A DNA stretch of 5,360 nucleotides, taken from an uncultured bacterium (GTDB lineage: Bacteria; Patescibacteriota; Minisyncoccia; Phycocordibacterales; CAIJYI01). A program made the position numbers and the translations under genes. Location of the stretch: the NCBI GenBank assembly GCA_937871115.1, contig CALMXW010000045.1, positions 1 through 5,360 on the forward strand. Reading direction: 5' to 3'. Below are positions 1 through 5,360 of this stretch, one piece after another (within the stretch, counting starts at the first letter, position 1; every line of letters starts with the position of its first letter). The notes under the pieces are model-generated. The model saw only the letters and a list, made by a program, of their open reading frames with translations. It searched no databases and was not told the origin of the DNA.

Positions 1-206
1 AACAGCTATGTTTGGCAGTTCCACTGTCAGCATCGACAAAGAAAAATCCATATTATGTTCCCGCTGGTAATATTGACGGAAAACCCGCTTCGGCACTCAT
101 CAGTCATGTGCGACCAATCGACACGAAGCGCCTCATCAATCGTATCGGCTACATCGATCAGACAGTATTCGATAAAATAAAACAAGCCATCAAAGACATG
201 CTCTGA
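1..206 (+). CDS. MazF/PemK-family toxin, C-terminal part (5' end outside window)
   Basis: The reading frame is already open at position 3 and ends at TGA 204-206, so 67 C-terminal residues are visible and the start lies left of the window; the TTG at 12 is an internal Leu codon. The visible part has the order seen in PemK/MazF toxins: a VPLS strand followed by KKNPYY, then a short loop (IDGKPAS), then ALISHVRPIDTKRL, then a C-terminal helix (FDKIKQAIKDML). In this family the strand segment before the helix is typically written L-S-Q-[VI]-R-x-[IL]-D-x-[KR]-R-L, which fits well. Family members are ribosome-independent or -dependent mRNA endoribonucleases, normally paired with an upstream antitoxin. 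The antitoxin and the N-terminal catalytic Arg region are not in the window, so activity and pairing cannot be judged. Family assignment is fairly secure; the exact subfamily is not. Confidence 0.75.
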   Translation, partial: QLCLAVPLSASTKKNPYYVPAGNIDGKPASALISHVRPIDTKRLINRIGYIDQTVFDKIKQAIKDML

Positions 207-221
207 TGACTCGCTTTTTCT

Positions 222-248
222 CCCTCTTGCGAGGGCGGGCCCGAAGGC
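222..248 (-). other. Tandem tetraloop hairpins (UUCG then GCAA) on the minus strand
   Basis: Read on the minus strand, GCC-TTCG-GGC (248-239) is followed three bases later by CCCTC-GCAA-GAGGG (235-222). The stems are 3 and 5 bp, both closed by very stable tetraloop types (UNCG and GNRA). On either strand there is no U-run directly after the stems: the T-run at 213-219 lies before them on the plus strand and reads as A-rich on the minus strand. It is therefore not a canonical intrinsic terminator for the toxin gene or for the PheRS gene. It lies just downstream of the minus-strand promoter-like pair at 262-290. Confidence 0.4.
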
Positions 249-261
249 ATTTGTGACTTCC

Positions 262-290
262 AGTATAATCGGGCATAATCAAAAAGTCAA
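262..290 (-). promoter_or_regulatory. Near-consensus sigma70-type promoter, antisense to the toxin gene
   Basis: On the minus strand TTGACT (290-285) is separated by exactly 17 nt from TATACT (267-262), each one mismatch from the sigma70 consensus. This is the best promoter match I found in the window. A transcript would start near 255, pass through the two tetraloop hairpins at 248-222 and then run antisense into the 3' end of the toxin gene. No convincing ORF follows: the first ATG (250-248) opens only about 30 codons of unremarkable sequence. It may drive an antisense or small RNA, or be a chance match in AT-rich spacer DNA. Confidence 0.4.
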
Positions 291-358
291 GCATTTAATT
301 CACCTTTATACGAAAATCTCTTACCACCGGCTCCAAAATTTTTATAATCCTCCACCAC

Positions 359-1495
359 TTACCGTACTTGCGCTTCGAAGACTTCTTTTGTTTTTTCTTC
401 CAGTTTTTTGTGGAGAGTGTCGACTTCTTCGCTGGTGAGGGTACGGTCGAGGGAGCGATAGGTGATGCGATAGGCATAGCTTAATCTGCCCGCGCCAAAC
501 TTCTCGGCATTTTCATACTTGTCGATCAGTGCCATTTCTTCCGCCAAATCACCGACAACGTCTCTCACGAGGTCAAAATAATTGTTCGGTTCAAACGAAT
601 TTTCCACGATAAAAGAAATATCGCGTACGACAGGAGGATACTTGGAAACTTCCACAAATTTCTGGCCCAGCTTTAATTGTTTCTTAACCCGTTCATCGGA
701 AGACCAGAGCAAGCGTATGTCGGGAAGCTCCATGGAAATAATCGCAAGTCGCTCCAAGCCAAAGCCGAAAGCCCAACCATTGTACCCTTCGAGATTCATT
801 TTTTTCAAAACGCTTTTCTTGGGCATGCCACCGCCCATGATTTCTACCCATTGGCCGTTTACTTCGACCTCTATTTGAAGGGAAGGATCGGTGTACGGAA
901 AGACATCGTCGAGGAATTGGTACTTGGCGCCTGGGAATAGTGTCTCGACGGTTTTCCGCAAAACATCCTTCAAACTCTCAAGGGGCATCACTCCTTTACT
1001 GTCTGGTTGGAGAAAAAGGCCGCCCATTTGGTGGAAGATATTCATATGCCTTCTATCAATCTCATCTTTTCGGTACACTTTTCCGTAACAAAGCACGCCC
1101 AAGTCTTCTCCCTTCGCAATCCTCTCTTGTATTTCAGGGAGATTCAAATAGTAATACCACATAACCGTGTCGTGAGTGCGAAGTACATGATCTTCGTCGA
1201 CATAATAGGTATCAGACTTGCTTCTCGCCACATGGTCTGGCGCGAAGTCGAAAAGATCAAACAAAATTTGGGTCGAAATTATCTCCGGTATCTCTACGGT
1301 GTCAAAATCTTTGAGTACTTCGACATTTTTTACTTTTTGGACCATGTCGAAAAGGGGACTGCCCTCTGTCCGAGAGAGATCCGGGAGAGCGAGATATTTC
1401 TGTATTCGCGCTACTTCCGGGTCGGTGCGTTTAGCGAGTCCCGCAAGAAGCTTCTCTTCCTCGTCTCTTGGAATGGAATATTGTTTTTTTAACAT
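359..1495 (-). CDS. pheS: Phenylalanine--tRNA ligase, single-chain mitochondrial-type
   Basis: Charges tRNA-Phe with phenylalanine in the cytoplasm (class II aminoacyl-tRNA synthetase). The 378-residue product shows a motif-1 region with PDHVAR (86-91), LRTH (105-108), motif 2 around VYRKDEID...FHQ (140-156), the phenyl-pocket strand FPYTDPS (199-205), WVEIMGGGM (217-224), and motif 3 GWAFGFGLERLAI (240-252) with the catalytic Arg at 249. From about residue 257 it reads PDIRLLWSSDER and then continues into a ferredoxin-fold anticodon-binding (FDX-ACB) domain, about 284-378 (SKYPPVVRDISF, LIDKYEN, YAYRITYRSLDRTLTSEEV). Bacterial PheS lacks this domain, which normally ends PheT; core plus FDX-ACB in one chain of this size is the mitochondrial (FARS2-like) layout. 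The N-terminal tRNA-binding coiled coil of bacterial PheS is absent. Unusual positions: FHQMGG where FHQLEG/FHQLEA is usual, and THDT where THTS is usual. The start ATG at 1495 has no Shine-Dalgarno; a promoter-like pair ends 6 nt upstream, suggesting a leaderless mRNA. No pheT follows in the window. Confidence 0.95.
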   Translation of the reverse strand: MLKKQYSIPRDEEEKLLAGLAKRTDPEVARIQKYLALPDLSRTEGSPLFDMVQKVKNVEVLKDFDTVEIPEIISTQILFDLFDFAPDHVARSKSDTYYVDEDHVLRTHDTVMWYYYLNLPEIQERIAKGEDLGVLCYGKVYRKDEIDRRHMNIFHQMGGLFLQPDSKGVMPLESLKDVLRKTVETLFPGAKYQFLDDVFPYTDPSLQIEVEVNGQWVEIMGGGMPKKSVLKKMNLEGYNGWAFGFGLERLAIISMELPDIRLLWSSDERVKKQLKLGQKFVEVSKYPPVVRDISFIVENSFEPNNYFDLVRDVVGDLAEEMALIDKYENAEKFGAGRLSYAYRITYRSLDRTLTSEEVDTLHKKLEEKTKEVFEAQVR

Positions 1496-1501
1496 AAATT
1501 T

Positions 1502-1530
1502 AGTCTAAAGGAAAAAAAGAGAGAATTCAA
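1502..1530 (-). promoter_or_regulatory. pheS: Likely promoter of the PheRS gene (leaderless)
   Basis: On the minus strand TTGAAT (1530-1525) is followed after 17 nt by TAGACT (1507-1502); each matches 4 of 6 consensus positions. Only 6 nt separate the -10 box from the ATG at 1495, which would place transcription start at or next to the start codon. This agrees with the lack of any GGAGG-like sequence before the gene. The match is modest, so this is a suggestion. Confidence 0.3.
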
Positions 1531-1561
1531 GGTTGGCTGGTGCGGTAATGCACATATTTCT

Positions 1562-1590
1562 TTGGAGAATAAAGTATCTCGAGATACAAT
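1562..1590 (+). promoter_or_regulatory. Likely promoter of the glucan operon
   Basis: TTGGAG (1562-1567) is followed after 17 nt by TACAAT (1585-1590), a -10 box with one mismatch to consensus; the -35 matches only 3 of 6. Transcription would start near 1597, giving a leader of about 30 nt before the ATG at 1627. The leader has no clear Shine-Dalgarno close to the start. The -10 box overlaps the right arm of the perfect palindrome at 1574-1587. Confidence 0.35.
1574..1587. promoter_or_regulatory. Perfect 14-bp palindrome, operator-like
   Basis: GTATCTCGAGATAC reads the same on both strands, with no gap between the half-sites. It lies in the 131-bp region between the divergent PheRS and glycosyltransferase genes and overlaps the putative -10 box of the latter (1585-1590), where a bound dimeric repressor would block RNA polymerase. 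It is over 75 bp from the PheRS start, so it more likely concerns the rightward operon. No regulator gene is visible, so the binding protein is unknown. Confidence 0.45.
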
Positions 1591-1626
1591 GGGGGCAAGA
1601 GAACCGCGTGTTCCATAGTTTTGTTC

Positions 1627-2844
1627 ATGCCCGTCAAAGTACTCATGTTTGGATGGGAATTTCCCCCGCACAATAGCGGCGGTCTTGGTACCGCCTGTTT
1701 TGGTTTGACCCGCGCCATGGCAGAAGCGGGGACAGACGTGACTTTTGTCCTTCCGAAAAAAGTCACCGTAGATTCCAGTCACCTTCGTTTTGTTTTTGCC
1801 AACCAATCGAGCATTCGCATCCGAAATGTGCACGCCCTTTTATACCCCTACATTACTTCCGAGCAATATGCCGACGAACGTCGCACGAGTACAGATGCGG
1901 TCTATGGCCTGACCCTCCGCGAAGAAGTCCACCGCTACGCACGCAAGGCAAAAGAGATTGCCCTCACGGAAGATTTCGATATCATCCATGCGCACGACTG
2001 GCTCGCGGTACCTGCCGGGCTCGCCGCAAAACAAGCCAGTGGTAAACCTCTCGTCGTACACATCCATGCCACCGAATTTGACCGCACGGGTGGGAATGGA
2101 GTGAATAGCGACGTGTATGAAATCGAACGATCAGGTGTGCACCAGGCTGATCATGTGGTAGCCGTCTCTGGACGCACCAAAGAAATGCTCGTAAAACATT
2201 ACGGGGTTCCGGAAGAAAAAATTTCTGTCGTACACAATGGCGTCCTCAAAGAAGAATTTCTTCCTGTTCCGTCGAGCTTCAACGAAATCAAAGCGGCAGG
2301 AAATAAAATTGTACTCTTCGTCGGGCGCATCACTCTCCAAAAAGGTCCAGACTATTTCGTACGCACCGCACGACGTGTCCTCGACCTCCGTCCAAACACT
2401 TTCTTCGTCGTCTCAGGCTCCGGCGACATGGAGCGACAAATGATGCGCGAAGCAGCCGACGCTGGCATCGGACATCGGATGCTCTTTGCTGGATTTTTGC
2501 GTGGAGCGGAGCTCAAGAGTGTCTATGCTTCTGCGGACCTCTATGTCATGCCTTCTGTGTCCGAGCCATTTGGCATCACCCCACTCGAATCTCTCGCCGC
2601 CGGGACACCTGTGCTCATCTCAAAACAGTCTGGCGTTTCCGAAGCTCTCACCCATGCACTCAAAGCTGACTTTTGGGACGTAGAAGATATGACGGATAAG
2701 ATAGTTTCTGTATTGGATCATTCATCTCTAAAAGAAAGTTTGAGTGAGAACGGACGGCGGGATGCGGGGCGCCTCGACTGGGCGAGCGCGGCGCGAAAGT
2801 GTCTCGATATCTACGCGCAAGTTTTTGCACAGAAAAGTGCGTAG
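1627..2844 (+). CDS. GT4 glycosyltransferase, glycogen/starch-synthase-like
   Basis: A 405-residue GT-B glycosyltransferase expected to transfer a sugar from a nucleotide-sugar donor in the cytoplasm. The N-terminal Rossmann half begins KVLMFGWEFPPHNSGGLGTA, with the Gly-rich donor/acceptor loop GGLG at 18-21 as in glycogen synthases; HAHDW follows at 121-125 and VHIHATEFDR at 144-153. The C-terminal donor-binding half has VGRITLQKG (232-240, with R234 and K239 of the phosphate-binding R-x4-K pattern) and SEPFGITPLE (312-321), the E-x7-E motif with E313 and E321. Length suits a GT4 enzyme and is shorter than bacterial GT5 GlgA. The ATG at 1627 is preferred over the in-frame TTG at 1621 because PVKVLMFGW is the normal first strand. 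Co-localisation with a GH15 enzyme supports an alpha-glucan role, but the donor (ADP- or UDP-glucose) and product (glycogen, maltosyl chain or trehalose) cannot be read from sequence. It has no signal peptide or membrane segment. Confidence 0.88.
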   Translation: MPVKVLMFGWEFPPHNSGGLGTACFGLTRAMAEAGTDVTFVLPKKVTVDSSHLRFVFANQSSIRIRNVHALLYPYITSEQYADERRTSTDAVYGLTLREEVHRYARKAKEIALTEDFDIIHAHDWLAVPAGLAAKQASGKPLVVHIHATEFDRTGGNGVNSDVYEIERSGVHQADHVVAVSGRTKEMLVKHYGVPEEKISVVHNGVLKEEFLPVPSSFNEIKAAGNKIVLFVGRITLQKGPDYFVRTARRVLDLRPNTFFVVSGSGDMERQMMREAADAGIGHRMLFAGFLRGAELKSVYASADLYVMPSVSEPFGITPLESLAAGTPVLISKQSGVSEALTHALKADFWDVEDMTDKIVSVLDHSSLKESLSENGRRDAGRLDWASAARKCLDIYAQVFAQKSA

Positions 2845-2872
2845 TTGTTTTAAAAAAGTTGTACAATATATT
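2845..2872 (+). promoter_or_regulatory. Weak internal promoter candidate before the DUF5752-like gene
   Basis: In the AT-rich 59-nt gap after the glycosyltransferase stop, TTGTTT (2845-2850) is followed after 16 nt by TATATT (2867-2872), matching 3 and 5 of 6 consensus positions. A start near 2880 would leave about 24 nt before the ATG at 2904. An 8-bp palindrome TTGTACAA (2859-2866) lies in the spacer. It could supplement read-through from the upstream promoter; it could equally be chance in AT-rich DNA. Confidence 0.25.
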
Positions 2873-2903
2873 CATGATTATCAATCACTTAAAATCTTTT
2901 TTT

Positions 2904-3356
2904 ATGCCACGAACAAAGAAGACCGAGACGGGGCCGGTCAAAACTGCGATGGCTCCCACAACAAAAGCGACCTCCACTTCCACTCCTCCAAAAGCGGGGC
3001 TGAAGCGCAGTGCTTCCGTACTCGCAAAACGAAGCATGGTTTCTCCAGTGTCCGAAAAAAAATCTTCCACTGGAAAAAGTACAAAAAATCCAAAGACACT
3101 TGCGCGAGCCGAGGGGAGTTATCGCTTTTGGCTCTATGAAGGACCCGTCATCTCCGACCTTCGCGAGCTCCATGCCGCATTTCGCAAAATGACAACAAAG
3201 CAGTGGATGCACCACGTAGGGAAGGGGAAGAATGATTTCGCTCCCTGGGTAGAACATGTCCTTTGCGATGTTCCTTGCGCCAAGGATCTTCGTACTGCGA
3301 AAAGTGCTGCCGATGCCATGCGTGCTGTCGAAAAAGCTCTTAAAACATACGAATAG
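2904..3356 (+). CDS. DUF5752-like protein with a basic low-complexity N-terminal tail
   Basis: A 150-residue protein in two parts. Residues 1-70 are low complexity, rich in Lys, Ser, Thr, Ala and Pro, with 16 Lys/Arg against 3 Glu, and are probably disordered. Residues 72-150 form a compact domain: YRFWLYEGPVISDLRELH (73-90), then a helix, then MHHVGKGKNDFAPWVEHVL (102-120), then a short helical end. The pattern of an F-x-L-x-x-G start, 'DLREL', H-H/H-V and N-DFA-W-V resembles DUF5752, which has no established function and which I recall near sugar-polymer genes; this is from memory, not a search. The start at 2904 is chosen because in-frame ATG 2874 overlaps the promoter-like region and would add an unlikely IINHLKSFF segment, but 2874 (160 residues) is not excluded. 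It sits 59 nt after the glycosyltransferase and 2 nt before the GH15 start, so it is probably co-translated with them and may bind the glucan or scaffold the two enzymes (speculation). Confidence 0.7.
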   Translation: MPRTKKTETGPVKTAMAPTTKATSTSTPPKAGLKRSASVLAKRSMVSPVSEKKSSTGKSTKNPKTLARAEGSYRFWLYEGPVISDLRELHAAFRKMTTKQWMHHVGKGKNDFAPWVEHVLCDVPCAKDLRTAKSAADAMRAVEKALKTYE

Positions 3357-3358
3357 AC

Positions 3359-5360
3359 ATGCCTAAGTCACTCACTGTTGGTAACGGGAATATTCTCGCC
3401 TGTCTCGATAAATACGCACAGGTGAAAGATTTCTATTTCCCTCACGTGGGTCTTGAAAATCATATCGGGGAAGATTCAATAAACCGTATCGGTATTTTTG
3501 CAGATGGCAGACTTTCGTGGACTTCTTCTTCGGAATGGAAAATTACTATTCGCGGACTGGAGAATGCCAATGCAAGTGACATTGTTGCCGAAAACGAAAA
3601 CCTGGGTGTCCAGCTTCTTTTTACCGACACAGTATACAACGAGAAACCGATTCTTCTTCGTCGCGTGCGCGTAAAAAATTTATTCAATCGCGATCGCGAG
3701 ATACGTCTCTTCTTTGGACAAGAATTTAATATTTTTCAATCACGCCGCCAAGACACCGGATACTACGACCCTTTCAACAACTGTATCGTACACTACGAAG
3801 GCAAGCGAGCGTTTCTCGTAAACGGCCTTCACGGCGAGCGGGGGATCAACGACTACACCACCGGACTTTTCAAAATTGAAGGAAGAGAGGGGAGTTATAA
3901 AGATGCAGAGGACGGCAAGCTCGAGAAAAATCCTATCGAGCACGGACTCGTAGACTCTGTTATTGCCTTTTGGATTCCTCTCGCACCCGAAGCAGAGGAT
4001 ACGGTGTACTACTGGATTGCCGCGGGGAAATCGGTAGCGGAAACACTCGAGCTCAATGATTATGTGCTCGAAAAAACACCAGAGCACTTGCTCCAGACCA
4101 CGCACGATTTTTGGTCGGCGTGGGTCAACCGGCAAAACTTTAATTACTACGGACTCTCCAAAGAATGTGTCTCGCTTTTTAAACAATCGCTTTTTTTCAT
4201 GCGCTCACATGTCGATGCGACTGGCGCCGTTATTGCATCTGGAGATTCCGACATGCTCCAGTACGGCCGCGACACCTACAGCTACATGTGGCCACGCGAC
4301 GGAGCCTTTACTACACTCGCTCTCGACAAAGCCGGCGACTCAAACGTAGCGCGAAAGTTTTTCGAATTTTGTAACTCCGTCATCACCGACGAAGGATATT
4401 TCATGCACAAGTATCGCGCAGACGGATCACTCGGAAGTTCGTGGCATCCCTGGGTGACAAAAGATGGAAAGATACAACTTCCCATCCAAGAAGACGAAAC
4501 CGCGCTGGTACTTTACGCTCTCTGGGGACATTACGAAATTTCACGAGATCTCGAGTTCGTGGAGGAGATATATAACTCCTTCATCCGAAAGACCGCGAAT
4601 TTCATGGCATTGTACCGCGACAAAACCACCGGGCTTCCGCGACAAAGCTACGACCTCTGGGAAGAACGCCTCGGCATCAGCACTTTCACTTCCGCCACCG
4701 TGTATGGCGCTCTTCTCGCTGCGGCAAAATTCGCGCGACTTTTGGGCAAGCTCGACGCAGAAGAAGAGTACGAACAAGTTGCGAAAGAAATCAAAGAGGG
4801 GATAATGAAGTATCTCTACGATCCGGAGACTGGAAACTTCCACAAACTCATTCGCGTCGAAGATGGAAAGATTAGCGTAGATAAAACTATCGACATTTCG
4901 AGTGTGTACGGCGTGTTCCGGTTTGGTGTCCTCTCCGCCGATGATCCCATACTCCGGAAGGCGTTTGATATCACCGAAGAGCGATTGTTTTGCTCGAGCT
5001 ACTCTGCGGGGCTTGCGCGATACGAGGGAGACAACTATTATCGATTTGGGAGCGACGTACCCGGCAACCCGTGGTTTATTTCCACACTCTGGGCTGTACA
5101 ATACTATATCGCTTCTGCGAAGGACGAAAGCGGTCTCGTACGCGTACGCGCGTGGTTCGAATGGATCGTCTCTCTTGCCCTTCCTTCCGGTGTTCTTTCC
5201 GAACAAATAAATCCGTACACGAAAGAGCAGATCTCGGCGGCGCCCCTCACCTGGAGCCACTCAGAATTTGTTCTCGCCGTGATTGCCTATCTCGAAAAAC
5301 TCGACTGGGTGATCGCCTGCTGCCGCAAATACAACCTGCGGGTCTGGGTCGACATCTGGA
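3359..5360 (+). CDS. GH15 glucoamylase/glucodextranase-type hydrolase (3' end outside window)
   Basis: Open from ATG 3359 to the window end (667 codons, no stop). Expected to release beta-glucose from non-reducing ends of alpha-glucans with inversion; some GH15 members are trehalases or dextranases. Residues 1 to about 250 form the N-terminal beta-sandwich typical of prokaryotic GH15, starting VGNGNILACLDKY and VKDFYFPHVGLENH (22-35). The (alpha/alpha)6 catalytic domain follows from about 265: YMWPRDG (309-315; R313 and D314 match the -1 subsite Arg-Asp of glucoamylase), QEDETALVLYALWGHY (377-392), YDLWEER (431-437; general acid E435, with D432 and E436), FGSDVPGNPW (563-572) and LSEQ (613-616; general base E615) followed by SAAPLTWSHSEFV (626-638). 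All key residues are present, so it should be active. There is no signal peptide, so it is probably cytoplasmic and acts on stored glucan. The start lies 2 nt after the preceding stop, with no Shine-Dalgarno, suggesting translational coupling. The catalytic domain looks complete by about residue 647; the last visible 20 residues form an unassigned tail. Confidence 0.92.
   Translation, partial: MPKSLTVGNGNILACLDKYAQVKDFYFPHVGLENHIGEDSINRIGIFADGRLSWTSSSEWKITIRGLENANASDIVAENENLGVQLLFTDTVYNEKPILLRRVRVKNLFNRDREIRLFFGQEFNIFQSRRQDTGYYDPFNNCIVHYEGKRAFLVNGLHGERGINDYTTGLFKIEGREGSYKDAEDGKLEKNPIEHGLVDSVIAFWIPLAPEAEDTVYYWIAAGKSVAETLELNDYVLEKTPEHLLQTTHDFWSAWVNRQNFNYYGLSKECVSLFKQSLFFMRSHVDATGAVIASGDSDMLQYGRDTYSYMWPRDGAFTTLALDKAGDSNVARKFFEFCNSVITDEGYFMHKYRADGSLGSSWHPWVTKDGKIQLPIQEDETALVLYALWGHYEISRDLEFVEEIYNSFIRKTANFMALYRDKTTGLPRQSYDLWEERLGISTFTSATVYGALLAAAKFARLLGKLDAEEEYEQVAKEIKEGIMKYLYDPETGNFHKLIRVEDGKISVDKTIDISSVYGVFRFGVLSADDPILRKAFDITEERLFCSSYSAGLARYEGDNYYRFGSDVPGNPWFISTLWAVQYYIASAKDESGLVRVRAWFEWIVSLALPSGVLSEQINPYTKEQISAAPLTWSHSEFVLAVIAYLEKLDWVIACCRKYNLRVWVDIW

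Noticed and set aside
222..235. Hairpin after the toxin stop as an intrinsic terminator
   Set aside because: The T-run lies before the stem on the plus strand and there is no T-run after the stem on either strand.
264..269. Perfect plus-strand TATAAT in the 207-358 spacer
   Set aside because: No -35-like hexamer at 16-18 nt, no extended -10, and no plus-strand gene follows; it overlaps the better minus-strand promoter match.
253..477. Overlapping open frames of about 60 codons on both strands at the PheRS 3' end
   Set aside because: They overlap the C-terminal coding region of PheRS or its spacer, have no family-like composition, and are explained as shadow frames.
1589..1618. Nine-codon upstream ORF before the glycosyltransferase
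   Set aside because: Its ATG overlaps the putative -10 box, so it would not be in the transcript, and it has no ribosome binding site.
3688..3699. 12-bp palindrome TCGCGATCGCGA containing the cyanobacterial HIP1 octamer GCGATCGC
   Set aside because: It lies inside the GH15 coding frame as ordinary codons (part of NRDREIR) and I saw no second copy in the window.
3740..4186. Minus-strand open frame of 148 codons
   Set aside because: It is antisense to the N-terminal and early catalytic part of the GH15 gene and shows no domain-like pattern.
5137..5154. GTACGC repeats forming a short palindrome (GTACGCGTAC)
   Set aside because: It encodes in-frame LVRVRA in the GH15 gene; simple codon repetition explains it.
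4541..5260. Long minus-strand open frame of 239 codons
   Set aside because: It is antisense to the GH15 catalytic domain, whose plus-strand frame has clear conserved motifs throughout; the antisense product has no recognisable features.

Overview
The window looks like a piece of a small bacterial genome with moderate GC. My best guess is a Patescibacteria/CPR lineage (Parcubacteria-like). This is inference: it rests on tightly packed genes, the absence of recognisable Shine-Dalgarno sequences before any start, and a cytoplasmic GT4 - DUF5752-like - GH15 glucan gene set of a kind I associate with CPR genomes and some archaea. No rRNA, tRNA, IS element or CRISPR array is visible.

Layout, left to right. 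Positions 1-206 (+) hold the C-terminal part of a MazF/PemK-type toxin cut by the window edge. Positions 207-358 hold no gene, but the minus strand carries a near-consensus sigma70-type promoter followed by two small tetraloop hairpins, pointing antisense into the toxin gene. Positions 359-1495 (-) encode a complete 378-residue phenylalanyl-tRNA synthetase. It is a single chain: a class II catalytic core fused directly to a ferredoxin-fold anticodon-binding domain, the layout of the mitochondrial enzyme and not of the usual bacterial PheS/PheT heterotetramer. Positions 1496-1626 form a divergent promoter region containing a perfect 14-bp palindrome that overlaps the likely -10 box of the rightward operon.

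From 1627 to the right edge three genes run on the + strand: a GT4 glycosyltransferase of the glycogen/starch-synthase-like type (1627-2844), a 150-residue protein with a highly basic N-terminal tail and a DUF5752-like domain (2904-3356), and, only 2 nt further on, a GH15 glucoamylase/glucodextranase-type hydrolase (3359 to beyond the window end, 667 codons visible). None of the three has an obvious signal peptide, so together they look like an intracellular alpha-glucan (glycogen-like, possibly trehalose) synthesis and turnover module. The GH15 gene has all expected catalytic residues.

The most interesting points are the mitochondrial-type single-chain PheRS with a Gly where a substrate-pocket Glu is normally found, the operator-like palindrome in front of the glucan operon, the possible antisense promoter at the toxin 3' end, and the histone-tail-like extension on the DUF5752-like protein.
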